Positions 24,480-34,929 of a stretch of DNA of 64,000 nt are shown here, piece by piece (the stretch's first letter is position 1; the number at the start of each line of letters is the position of its first letter). The notes beneath the pieces are model-generated. The model saw nothing but the letters and a program-made list of their open reading frames with translations. It had not been told where the DNA came from and searched no databases. The stretch is from Pseudoscleropodium purum (taxonomy: Eukaryota; Streptophyta; Bryopsida; Hypnales; Brachytheciaceae): NCBI GenBank assembly GCA_963969395.1, contig OZ017804.1, forward strand, positions 17,794,001 through 17,858,000, given 5' to 3'. The position numbers and the translations under genes are program-made.

Positions 24480-25589
24480 CCTTAAATTTTTTGTCCATTT
24501 GAAGGTGTTTTGGATCTCAATTTTGTAAGTTACAAAAGCCTAAAGCTCAAAGTACGATGAGTCATTTTTAGGCAAAATTAACTATAGGATCTTAAGGAAA
24601 ATCAAGTCATTATCATCCTACGAAGTTTGGTTTCAATCTAAATCATAGATTGAAAGATTATAATGTAAAAGTATAGGGTACTACAAGGAAATTCATATTT
24701 TGGAGTAGCCAAACTTGTGCTTTGACTAGCTCATTTGGACACATAATATTTTTTAAAGTTAGCATCCTACATTAATTTTCAAGGTTGGTAACCAAGTTCT
24801 ACATGCATAGAAACAAATCTTGTATTTTTAAGACCAAAAATGAGTGAAAAAATGGTCTTGCAATAGTAACTACTCATTGTTAAATTTTAAAAATTTTAAC
24901 AAAAAAATAGAAGATTTGTCACAAATTTGGAGCCAAAATTCAAAATCAAACATAGTAGAGTGAAAAAACACAAGAAAGACAAACCATATGAATTTTTTTA
25001 GAAATGGCTCAAATCAAAGTGCAAAATGTGTATTCCAATGGGTGTTTATACCCAAGTACCAGACAAAGTTAAAAAAACAAAAGAGAACAATGTCACTTTA
25101 GGTCTAATCTATTATTAGATAATTTATTGAAAAGGGTGATGAACGGTCTACATTAAGAACCCATTAGAATTCCAAACATCACTATTGTTCAACCTCATTG
25201 CTCTTCTTCACATAGTCTACCACACGTTGTTTCTAAGGGCATGCCAAAAGTCTCCAACTAACTCTCTCCCATTCTAAAGGTTGAATCCAACTTTGTTGAT
25301 ATTGGGTGGACAATTTCGAACTTCCCACCCATGAACACATGCCTCCACCTCATTGTCTAAAGTTTCCTAAAGTGATGGCTCTTTATTACATCACCCATAC
25401 CATCCATGTTTTAGAAACTTTTGTAAATTCAATAGTGAGTCTTTTTTTAAATTTGAAAATACTACTAGATAGCTAACTTGATTTTCTTGAGATGAGCCCA
25501 AGGTCTAGTGACTCTTTACATTCCTAAGTTGACAAAAGTTTATTCTAAAAATGGATTAGTCCATTTTGTGTCGTTGAAAAATTTAAAGG
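24480..25589. mobile_element. 1110-bp insertion in repeat family A, with short inverted ends
   Basis: The paralogs at 57056-57096 and 62215-62260 run straight through 'cctttattTAAC|tcaattttcaatattt', whereas here 1110 bp interrupts at that point. TTAAC occurs on both sides (24475-24479 and 25590-25594). The insert begins CCTTAAATTTTTTG and ends with the inverse of CCTTTAAATTTTTC. These features are consistent with a DNA transposon using TTAA or a 5-bp target duplication. No coding frame is visible inside. The call rests on paralog comparison by eye. Confidence 0.6.
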
Positions 25590-25760
25590 TTAACTCAATT
25601 TTCAATATTTTTGGAAAAAAAATGGGTGTAGATTGTTTAATACAACATTACAACCATTGGTATTGACATTTTTGAATTTCATACCTAAATCTAAAAATTT
25701 ATTATATTAAATCATAATCTAGTTTTTTTATTAGTTTTTCAAGCATGAATATGAAATAAA
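25590..25760 (+). repeat. Repeat family A, copy 1, 3' part
   Basis: Resumes the alignment with 57071-57290: 'aactcaattttcaatattttt', 'gtagatt.ttta.tacaacattacaacc', 'ttgg.attg.cattttt' and 'tttttcaagcatg'. Confidence 0.6.
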
Positions 25761-26109
25761 TAAAAATAAAAATAAAAATTTATGTATTCACAATTAATTT
25801 CTTCAACATATTATAGATAGTTGGAAATTTTAGTACACCCACATTTTTGGGTAAAATGTTTGAAAGATGGAGCCCAACCATTTAATAATAGTTGAAAAAT
25901 ACTTCTTTTTGCAATCCAAGCACCATCTTACAATTGATAAGGTTTATTATTCTAAAATTTTAGGAGGGTCTTCTACCAAAAAACTTTGGCCCTTCACAAT
26001 TTTTTTTAATGACATACAACCTTTTAGGGTTGCAATGAAGATTGACATGACTCATCAATGGCAACCAGTAATTAATTGGAATTACACGCCATGGGCAACC
26101 ACCGTCATA

Positions 26110-26225
26110 ACATAAGAAGGACATGAACAAGCCCTATGCAAGCAACATCAGCACGGGGAATTGAACTAGCAACCTCGTGGATGCACCCCAAGGCCCCTCC
26201 TACTTGCCCCATCACCTAGGGCAAT
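26110..26225 (-). mobile_element. tRNA-derived SINE-like relic
   Basis: On the minus strand an A-box-like TGGGGCAAGTAGG (26211-26199) is followed after 31 bases by a B-box-like AGTTCAATTCC (26167-26157), one mismatch from GGTTCRANNCC. The intervening 'ggggccttggggtgcatccacgaggttgc' pattern resembles heads of tRNA-related SINEs. No complete tRNA and no clear A-tail. The upstream open frame 25867-26115 has no recognised homologue. Confidence 0.45.
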
Positions 26226-26993
26226 TTTTGCATGTACAATATCTAAATGTCACATTCTTTGGTGTATTCAAATCTTCTTTCACTTACCAACAAGAAAATA
26301 TGAAATTTGTCTAGTCTAATAGTCTATTATATTAATTACAAATGGTCATAAACCCCATCACGACCCAATGTCACAAAAACGATCATGTTATCATCCCGTT
26401 TTTCTCATCTTGTTATTTCATCCCATTTTTTTGTCGTGCCTATGTCATGTTGCATTGCCATTGCATTGCAACGGGTTCCATTCTTGTAGTAAATAAGTAC
26501 AATGGTGGTTTTGTCTGTCTTGTTCTATACAAAAGGCTTCTATTAACAATTTTCAAAATATATCATTTTATTGATTGGAGTTTTTTATAATTATATCTAG
26601 AAAGTTTATTAATGCAAGACCTATTTAGGACAAGCTCTAGCATCTAGTTTCTAAAATCATCTATATTTCATTAGCACTCCTAAAATTTATACAATACAAT
26701 AACACAATTGGTTTTGCTTTCTTTGATTCAAAATAGTAATTGCTAATTGCCATTGTCATTTATTATGCATTATGTTTAATGAACCATAGGTTCTATTAAA
26801 TATACTTCAAGGAAATTTAATACAAAAAAAATTAGGTTTAAAAAAAATGACGTTTATGAAAATTAAAAGATTCTTATCTTTTTAGGCAAAGTAAAGATCG
26901 ATCTATAGTTAATAATGTAATTATTGAAGTTAATCATTGTTATATTGAATGAAAAAAATATTTTTAAATCCTTAAAGACTAGGTGTTCAAATT

Positions 26994-27490
26994 TCAAACA
27001 ATGGATGAACAAAATACATTCCAAGAAATAATAAGTCCCTTGGTCATGTTCTTAGTACTGTTGGAAAGCTCTCTTGTGAGAAGGTTGTATAGACTTTGTT
27101 TTGAGGTATTTGGAACTTTCATGTGAAAGTTATTGGATTTCAAGCTTTTATAAATTAAAAAATTGAATGAAATCATCTTTTATTTTAGAAAAATCATAAT
27201 TTTCACATGGCATGTCTAAATGCCATAAAACAAAGCCCTTGCCCTACTTTTGGCATAAAGTTTTTTTATTTGTATCAAGAATGCAAAACTTCACACTCAA
27301 TATAAGACTATAATATCAAAGTTATCAAAATTCAAAGTATTGATGAACTAAAATATTAGAAAAGTGTTTTTCCTTTATTTTGAAAAATTCATAATTTTCA
27401 CATTGCATGTTCAAATGCCACAAAGCCAAGCCTTTGCACTCTTTCAAGCATAAAGCTTTCTATTTGTATCAAGAATGCAACCTCTCACAT
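26994..27490. repeat. Repeat family C, facing copies
   Basis: At 27030-27140 on + there is 'ttcttagtactgttggaaagctctc..gtatagactttgtttt.aggtatttgg..gtgaaagttattg'. At 27200-27300 and 27400-27490 the same block occurs inverted: 'atgccataaaacaaagcc', 'gcataaag.tttttatttgtatcaagaatgcaa'. Related to 18.7-21.5 kb and 53.6-54.2 kb. Confidence 0.55.
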
Positions 27491-27547
27491 TACAATAAAG
27501 TTGTTGCACTCCTTCAAGCATAAAAGATATTGCATTAGAAGATTTTT

Positions 27548-27770
27548 GGGGCCTCTGGATGCCTGCGAGTTATCACAGCCTACGAACGTAGGGAACAGTT
27601 TGATGTGGCTGAGACCTTGCCACATCATTGACCAATTTAAAATTTTTTTTTTTGCATTTGGAGACTACTATTTTGTTTTTTTGTTTTTTTTATGAAAAAA
27701 AAAATTCTGACAGTAGGCCGTTCCCCTCGTTGCGGGGTAACTAGCCCGAAATAGGCTTTTGGACCCCCGA
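27548..27770 (+). other. Structured G+C-rich fragment, possibly organellar (group II intron-like) insertion
   Basis: Two blocks stand out from the A+T-rich flank. Block 27548-27632 contains CTCTGGATGCCTGCGAGTTA and GATGTGGCTGAGACC. Block 27712-27770 contains TAGGCCGTTCCCCTCGTTGC and CTAGCCCGAAATAGGC, the last a 5-bp stem (TAGCC/GGCTA type). The style resembles structured parts of plant mitochondrial group II introns, so a nuclear copy of organellar DNA is plausible. I do not recognise the exact source. No coding. Confidence 0.3.
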
Positions 27771-27779
27771 AAACTCTTC

Positions 27780-28984
27780 TAGAGAATTTTACAAAAATTA
27801 CAAATTATAAAATTATAAAATGATTTATATTTTTATTTTGGTTGTGGCAACAGGATAGGGCATACTAGTAACCATTATGGATACTTTTTTTTTGCTCATT
27901 TGAAGGTAGTCTAGAGACTTTTCTAGTCTTATTGGACAATACACTTCAAAATTTATAACAAATTAATTCTTTGTCAAAAAAGTTAAAATCTTAGTTGTTT
28001 TCCCTACTTTCACATTTGTCTTCATATAGATTTAAGAAAACTTGAGCAATGTCAATAAGGCAAACCAATGATTTTACCTACATATGCTAGTTACCTTAGT
28101 AGAACAAGAATGCAAAATTTGTGTAGGAATATAGTATGCTTGCATTCATTTTATTGGACTAGTACTAGGCTTTGTCCATGAGAGTGCTTAGGACTAGACT
28201 TATATAGTAGAACCTCTAATAAGTACATCTTTATAAATTAATAAAATCCCTCTGCAGTGACGTGTCACATTAGTCCAAACCAAGTAGCATATAAAGACCA
28301 TGACAAGAAATGACTATTGTTGTCATATTGGACATATTAAGATGATTGAATGTTTTGGATAAGTAGACATATTAGTCAATTTGGGTAGATTGGACAGATA
28401 ATGTAACTACCTTAAAGTAGTCACATCAAGTAGGTTAGGATCATTAGATGTTACAAGAAAATGAGCTAATCAGCCAATTTGGACGGCTGGTCCGACTACT
28501 GTGATAATTATGATATGGCCCTCCCTAAGCAAATCCCCCTTTGTATTGTAATGTGTCAAACTAGTCCTAGACTTTGCATTCATTACAGATTTTATTGTAT
28601 TGTGTCCTTCTAGAATTATGAGTGAGTGATCTGGCACCTTCTATAGTAGATGTCTTTTGTGTTCATCACCGTCAATGTTCTTTTGGTTGATTTGTCTTGC
28701 ATATTTCATTTTTTCAATGATCTCCATGGCATATATGTCAATGTTTAGAGAAGGAGTGGTTAGCGGCTTGGGGCGTAGGATCAAGAATTATTTGAGGGTG
28801 CTAAATCTAGAAAAATTGGTGGATGTCTTAAGTGAGACGATTCTTCTTGAATTCGTGAGGTGATTTTTTAATTTTGTGAGATGAAGTGAATCTAGAACAA
28901 TTAGCAAAAATATGCTATATTTAATTAAAATTTTATCTTTGTTGCTTTTCATAGTCTTTGTCTCTAGTTATGTACATGATTATT
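27780..28984. other. Intergenic DNA, no gene seen
   Basis: An open frame at 28657-28863 (68 codons) has no recognisable family. 28240-28500 contains 'tggacagat..' and 'catattagtcaatttgg' phrases that recur loosely at 29690-29900 and 35740-35880, suggesting decayed repeats. Confidence 0.4.
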
Positions 28985-29183
28985 CACTATAAGAAACTCA
29001 TGTTTTGGATGATGGAGTTTAGGTGACATCAAATGTAATAACTTACATTTTTATGTCAACAATACTGCCCACCATAAACATCCACCAAGATGTTATGGCA
29101 AACGTATTGTTAACATAAAAACTTAGGTTGTTATATTGAATGTCACCTAAAATTCATCATCTAAAACATGAGTTTTTATAGTG
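28985..29183. mobile_element. CACTA-type MITE (199 bp)
   Basis: Begins CACTATAAGAAACTCATG and ends with the inverse ...CATGAGTTTTTATAGTG, giving the CACTA...TAGTG ends of En/Spm elements and long complementary arms (~75 bp including GTGACAT/ATGTCAC). Flanks att/gtt are at best an imperfect 3-bp target duplication. A shorter relative lies at 30217-30323. No coding capacity. Confidence 0.7.
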
Positions 29184-30216
29184 GTTTGTACTCTATTTGC
29201 TTATAAATTAATTAATTATTGTTTTATATGTCATTAACTCTAGGGACACTACATCAATGCAATGAAGATACTTGCGCCATGGGCATGCTTGAGGGTGTTG
29301 GGAGTGACTACAAACTTGACCTACACAAAGTACTCAAATAGTGTAGAAGCAATAATGCACTCAAAGTGTAAGTCTTGCGCATCCTCATTGCAAATGTCCA
29401 CATTAGAGTCATTGAAGGAATATTGAACAACATAAAAACTTGACTATAGTTAGTCATTACAATTGAACAGTGTGCTAGGAAGAACAAGAAGTATTTGCTA
29501 TGATAGGTAGGGTTATTGGCTATTTGGCTAGCCCATAGGGCATTTTTAAGATGTTAATTATTGATCAACTGGTGTATATAAATAGAAATCCATATGCTCT
29601 CCTTATGTCTAGATTGTGCCCATTTAGAATCCATTTGTAATTGATTATACCTTTGATTTCCAAATCATAGACTTTGTTACATTGGATAGATGGACTATTT
29701 ATCCAAACTATCCAATTTACCTACCTATGATGTTTGATGATTCTAACATGTCCAATGTGATTACTAGAAGGTGGTCACATTGTCACATTGTCTATTTAGT
29801 CCACTCAAATTGTTTAATATGTTGGCATATCTAAGACGTCTAATGATTTTAAACTATCCAATGTACCAATAATGTGTCAAATGACCAAAGTGTTGATCGA
29901 GTGCAACTTATGGTCTAACATCTTCTCTAAAATCTCTAGAATTGTTGTATAACAAGTTCAAGAGTAGACTTGTGCACATTGGGGCTTGTGAGGGTTTTGT
30001 AGGCCTTTCAATGAGTTGAGGTGGGCCTCCACTCCCACCCTCTTAGTCAACCCTTGCAACTACTATAGGACCTTTTCATCCATAAACTTCCTTATCACTT
30101 GTCATTGCAAATCACCCAGGTAAGTTTTAGCTGTGGATATCAACAATAAAATTTATTGATTTTGAAAGAACAATCTCTTTCTATTCATTTAAGGCTCAAT
30201 CATTGATAACAATAAC
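29184..30216. other. Intergenic DNA, no gene seen
   Basis: Weak phrases shared with 28240-28500 and 35740-35880 suggest repeats. No conserved frame. This may include the 5' end of the Harbinger element that follows, but no terminus was found. Confidence 0.4.
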
Positions 30217-30323
30217 CACTATAAAAACTCATGTTTTAAATGTCCATCATAAATCCGTCATCAATGACTAATTTAGATGTCCATCATGAATGAGAGTCAT
30301 CTAAAACATGAGTTTTTATAGTA
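30217..30323. mobile_element. CACTA-type MITE, short relative (107 bp)
   Basis: ACTATAAAAACTCATGTTTT at the left is perfectly inverted at the right end (to ~30322). The left outer base gives CACTA, while the right end reads TAGTA, i.e. one decayed base. Shares its ends with 28985-29183. Confidence 0.65.
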
Positions 30324-30834
30324 GTCATGACTAATTTTCTTGGTATGTTTATTTTTTATTTTCATTATTTTTTTGTGAACAATAGTACATGTAGGAAAGG
30401 TTTCTTTGATATTTTGGACTTCCATTTTTTTTGTCTAGTGACAAGTTTTCAAAATTCTCTCTTTTTTAGGTTTTGAATATGAAATTTATTTTTTAAGCAA
30501 TTTGGAAGAGTTTTGTAAGTAAAAATAGAGCCTTTTTGCATAGGATGAGTTTTGGTACATTTGACAATTTGTTGACTACTTTTTAGAGATGTAGGTGTGT
30601 GAATCAAGTGAGGCCACAAATGAAAAAAAAAATTATGGCATTTATAATTTATAGATCTCCAAATGGTTACAGTCTACCGCACATGACAAATCATTTTAAG
30701 ATTGGAGCTTCAATTAATTATTAGAAAGTATGTTGACATTGTTTGTAACATACTTATTAATAAGGACAAATTGTTTAGCCATTACATTAGCATTTCAAAT
30801 GCAAATTGCCTTTAGAGCATCATCTTTGATTTTG

Positions 30835-31530
30835 AAGATCTAATGGGTTTGCCCAACATATGTGGAGTAATTGATGGGACACATATACCATTAGCGGATA
30901 ATCCAAATAGAAGAATTACATTAGCAGCTAGTAATTTTTTCAATAGGAAATAATTCTACTCCATTGTTTTGCAAGTAAATGAAGAAGTTTGTAATTCATG
31001 AAAGATGTTTGGAATGTATGCGTTGAACAAACTAGAAGAGTGTATGATGGTGGCCAATTTAAATTGCCTAGTGTATACAAGGAATTAAAGAAATGAAATT
31101 TTTTGTAAGAACCAGTTTTGGTTGGAGATGTTAGATGTATTCTTTACTTGATTAAAGATGCTGCCTATTTGCAACTATTTGATGAACAATTGGAAAGCCC
31201 CAAATGATTTTCAAGAAAAAAAAGTTTGACAACTCTATGCATTTTGAAGAACAAATGGAGAATTTTGAAAAATTTTAACTTCAAAGTGGACAAAGCTACA
31301 AAAAATTACTATAGCTTGTTGTTGGTTATACAACCACTATGAAATGTTGGACCAAATTTGAGCCTCAAGTGGCTAATGCAAGTTTGCGAAGAGATTGACT
31401 TATTGGATTTGGGGATTACAAGATTATCTGTAATTAGAGAAGGAGAATATGCGAAATGTTAGGGATAAATATTTAGGCTAAAATTTTTTAGGCAATGGGT
31501 TCTAAAAAATCCTAATGATGAATGACTATT
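30835..31530 (+). pseudogene. PIF/Harbinger DDE transposase, decayed
   Basis: Conceptual translation across frames recovers the order typical of plant PIF/Harbinger (DDE_Tnp_4) transposases: LPN.CGVIDGTHIPL with the first catalytic Asp (~30851-30892), NRK.FYSIVLQ (~30940-30975), RRVYDGGQFKLPSVYKELK (~31035-31090), VGDVRCILYLIKDAAYLQLF with the second Asp (~31123-31180), KNKWRILKNFNF (~31250-31284) and TIACCWLYNHYEMLD (~31306-31350). The third acidic residue, normally just before the RWRIL block, is not recognisable. At least five stops and several frameshifts make it non-functional. The N-terminal region before ~30835 is lost or too decayed. Its partner gene lies tail to tail on the minus strand (34539 to 31740). 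Confidence 0.85.
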
Positions 31531-31739
31531 ATTACATTTTAGTTTCATTTTGTCTAAGCTTTGAATTCAATTGTACATACGCATGTACATGTAGTCATAG
31601 AAGGAATGAAGATTTTATTCAATGAAGTACAATTTGGAACTAATCCATATAAACTCAAATCAAATCAAATTCCATACAAGATTGGAAATAATATTCCAAT
31701 TTCCTAAATTCCTAAGAATAAAATACATGCAAGATGCTT

Positions 31740-32143
31740 CATCTAATTAGAACTATCGGGAAAGTCATAGCCATCAATACTTTAACAAACAAAGCCACCA
31801 TTTGTAGTTGCCCCTTCAACACCATCTTCCCTACTCTCTCTGTCATTGTCTATCAACTTTTCAATAATATGCAATTTCATCTTTTCTACCTCCAAAATTT
31901 CCTTTGAGAAATTAGTAATGGCAGAAACAAAAGACTCATCTCTTAAAGCCAAATTCCTCTTCCTCTTTCTTGCACTTATATTACTTGTCTTTCATATCTC
32001 AATTGGTTAACTACCTCTATGCCTAGTGATTGTGAAGAAGTAGCATCTATACAATGAGAATAGAAGGAGTAATAGGCAAAGTGCTCTCATCATCATCAAT
32101 CACAATGTAAACTTTAACACTGCTAGGATTTGAATATTTTATT
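31740..32143 (-). pseudogene. Harbinger Myb/SANT-like protein, C-terminal part, decayed
   Basis: Minus-strand translation at ~31970-31790 gives a charged helical segment with NLALRDESFVSAITNFSKEI, then EVEKMKLHIIEKLIDNDRES. This is the kind of C-terminal dimerisation/coiled region found in the Myb-like second protein of PIF/Harbinger elements. ~32140-32047 encodes the linker (KVYIVIDDDEST...). It is separated from the N-terminal part (34089-34539) by the inserted 32144-34085 element. Frameshifts are present. Confidence 0.6.
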
Positions 32144-34085
32144 ACTGCAAAAATATGACTGAGGATGATTGGCGACTGCTCGTAATCATATTTTTGGATT
32201 CCACAATGTTTGGAAAAAACATGACTGCAAATATGATTGCCAGTCATTTTTTTGCCTTTGTACTTTATGGGTGTATAATATACATGCATGGGGAACGGCA
32301 AAACACTTCTTAGGGAACCATAGGGAACGTATTACGAGAACACTAGTCATATTTGTCAATCATATTTTTGCATATATGACTATATGGAGTCATATTCTAT
32401 AGTCATATTTTTGTAGATTCACATTTTTTTGAAGTGTTTTTTTTCGGGCAGCTTCCTAAAAATTTGGGCAAACTAAAAAAAATGTAAATAAATTATTGCT
32501 CAAGATTGTAAAATCCTAATCATTGATTTTGGGGGATCTTGAAATCCTAGCTATCATTTTTGAAACCCTAGCCGCCACTTCATTTGTTTCATCTTTTTTT
32601 TTTTAAGTCTTATTTCTTCTTCTTCCTTTTGTTTTTTGAAGTTCTAATTGTTGTGTTGTTGTATTTTAATTGTTGTTGTTTAGTTGTTGCTTTCTAATTC
32701 TTGATTTTTCTTCTTTCTTTTGTTTTGGAAAATCTAATTGTTGTGTTTTTGTGTTTTTGTTGTTGTTATTTAGTTGTTGTTTTCTAACTCTTGTTTCTTC
32801 TTCCTTCTTTTGTTTTTTGAAGTTCGAATTGTTGTATTGTTGTGTTTTTGTTGTTGTTTAGTTATTAAGGTTCCAGTTGTTGTTTCTTAGTTGATACTAA
32901 TATGTTGTTGCTTTTTACATCTTAGTTGTTATTAGTTTGTTGTTGTTTCATAGTTGTTGCTTTGTAGTTGTTGCTAAGTAATTTGTTGTTGTTTCTTAGT
33001 TGTTACTAATATGTTGTTGCTTTTTACATCTTAGTTGTTGTAAGTTTGTTGTTGTTTCATAGTGGTTGCTTTGTAGTTTTTGCTAAGTAATTTGTTGCTG
33101 CTTCTTAGTTGATGTCAGTTTGTTGTTGTTAGTTAGTTGTTGCTTCTTTGTTGTTGTTTCTTAGTTTTTTTTATTTTTAGTTGTTGTTGGTTTGTTGTTG
33201 TTTCAAAGTTGTTGCTAGTTTATTATTGTTTTTTAGTTGTTGTCTCTTAATTATTGCTTCAAAATTGTTACTTCAAGGTTGTTGTTTCAAGATTGTTGCC
33301 TCAAGTTGGATCTTAACTCGTGTTTAATTGTTGTCTTTTAAACATTATTTCCTACTGTTTGTTATTTCTTATTACCTCTTATTATCTTCTATCGCATCTT
33401 AACTTGTCTTATTCTTGCTTCTTATTGGTTTTTAGTTTTAGTTTTTGTTGCCTCTTAATGTATCTTAACTTTGACTTTTTACTACCTTTTAGTACTAACT
33501 TGAACAAAAAAATGGCTCACTATAGTCATATGCTACATCAACCAAAATATGACTCACTACAATCATATCTCATATCACTCAAAATATGACTCGCCACAAT
33601 CATATTTCATATCACTCAAAATATAACTTACTAGTCATATTCCATTATTCCATATTACTTAAAATATGACTCACCGTAATCATATTCCAAATCACTTAAA
33701 ATATGACTCAAAATATAACTTACTATAGTCATATTTCATATTACTCAAAATATGACTCATTGCAATCATATTCCATATTAGCCAAAAGATGATTGCAGTG
33801 AATCATATTCCACGTAGGATTTTTTTATTTCCCCGGGCAACTCATGAAAAAGTCAAGCCTCCAAGAATAGTCAACATATATGCCATGTTGGCAAAATATG
33901 TCTAAAAATGGTTTATTATACTTCCAAATCCATATAACTGCAAATATGACTCACCAATCATATGACTGAAAGTGAATGACTCAACGCGAGTCATCTATAG
34001 TGATTTTTGCTTGAATCACATTTTTTGATTTTATAACTCACTACAGTCATATTTTGCAGTCATAAAACAATCATTTTCTTCTAGT
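32144..34085. mobile_element. CACTA-like non-autonomous element (1942 bp) nested in the Harbinger gene
   Basis: It interrupts the minus-strand Myb-like pseudogene and is bounded by direct ATT triplets (32141-32143 and 34086-34088). Ends are ACTGCAAAAATATGACTG and, inverted, ACTAGAAGAAAATGATTG (12 of 18 matching). Both end regions (32150-32420 and 33520-34080) are packed with ATATGACT/AGTCATAT motifs in both orientations, as in subterminal repeats of En/Spm (CACTA) elements where the transposon protein binds. The centre (32640-33320) is TTGTTG-type low complexity. No transposase. The leading C of CACTA is not seen, so the class call is probable rather than certain. Confidence 0.65.
32640..33320 (+). 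repeat. TTG-rich low-complexity core
   Basis: Long run of 'gttgttgtttcttagttgttgct' variants inside the CACTA-like element. Short open frames here (runs of L, F, C, V) are products of this composition, not genes. Confidence 0.8.
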
Positions 34086-34088
34086 ATT

Positions 34089-34539
34089 TAGAATGTTGCA
34101 AATGAATGCCATGATCAACAATATGAGGTACACCATTGATTCTAATAGTACCACCAAAAATGCTATCAAAAATTTCATACTATGGTATCCAAGTAGAAGG
34201 TGGTGCTCTAATTTCTTCTTGCTTTGCTTTCTCTTCTTGGTACATTGCGTTCATCTTGTTCCACTTATTATGCATTTGATGCCAAGTTCTTTGAGGGTCC
34301 CTAGGAAATTATGTATTGAGCTACCTCACAAAGAACTCCCAATTTAATTAATTGAATGGCTTATTGTTGTACTTCCAATATTTTTCCTCACACTTGTCTA
34401 TGAGAAACCTCATAGTCCCTTCTTTCTACTCCATCTTCAAATTTGAAGTATCGCCTCTACCTCTTTTTTGATTCCCTTGAAAACCATCAATCCCCTCATT
34501 ATGAAGCATGAGTTCTAGTAGTGCCCCTATAACCTCCAT
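34089..34539 (-). pseudogene. Harbinger Myb/SANT-like protein, N-terminal part, decayed
   Basis: Starting at an ATG at 34539-34537 on -, one continuous frame of 150 codons runs to the insertion point with five in-frame stops and no frameshift. It contains a trihelix/SANT-like DNA-binding pattern: TMRFLIDKCEEKYWK, then NWEFFVR, then RDPQRTWHQMHNKWNKMNAM, followed by YEIFDSIFGG. Plant PIF/Harbinger elements normally carry such a second gene, needed with the transposase for transposition. Adjacent to the transposase relic at 30835-31530. Five stops make it dead. Confidence 0.7.
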
Positions 34540-34929
34540 AATGTCACACAAATAAATAAACCTAACTCACTTTCAAGCAAACAAATTGAACCCCGTAGTC
34601 TTCTAGCATAATAGAAAAGAACTACAAGCTTTGTGCAAAAAAGAGAGACAATAGGGAGTTACTAGAAGATTGCCAAGGCATCTTTGAGAGCCACAATGAG
34701 CTCAAAAGAGCTCATTGTTTTCAAAAGAGCCCAATATTTTTTTCCATTGTTTTTCTCAACTCTCATGGTAACAAAGGTGTACTCATAAATTTGTGAAGGC
34801 TAGGTTGTAGATTTTGTTCACCTTGCTTGGGTTGAATAAACTTGCATTTTTGTGCCCTCATATCCAACATTGCATGCACAAGGTTAGCTCCATGTGTGTG
34901 GGCCTATTGATGCATAGACCTTTGCATAG

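Noticed and set aside
32670..33589. Open frames of 63 and 89 codons in the TTG-rich region
   Set aside because: Composition is almost only Leu, Phe, Cys, Val and Ser from simple repeats; no start context or family.
30940..34539. Reading TAA/TAG as glutamine (alternative genetic code) because the Harbinger relic stops fit Gln and Rboh ends in TGA
   Set aside because: TGA stops and frameshifts also break the transposase, the Rboh exons contain no internal TAA/TAG to support recoding, and ordinary pseudogene decay explains the pattern.
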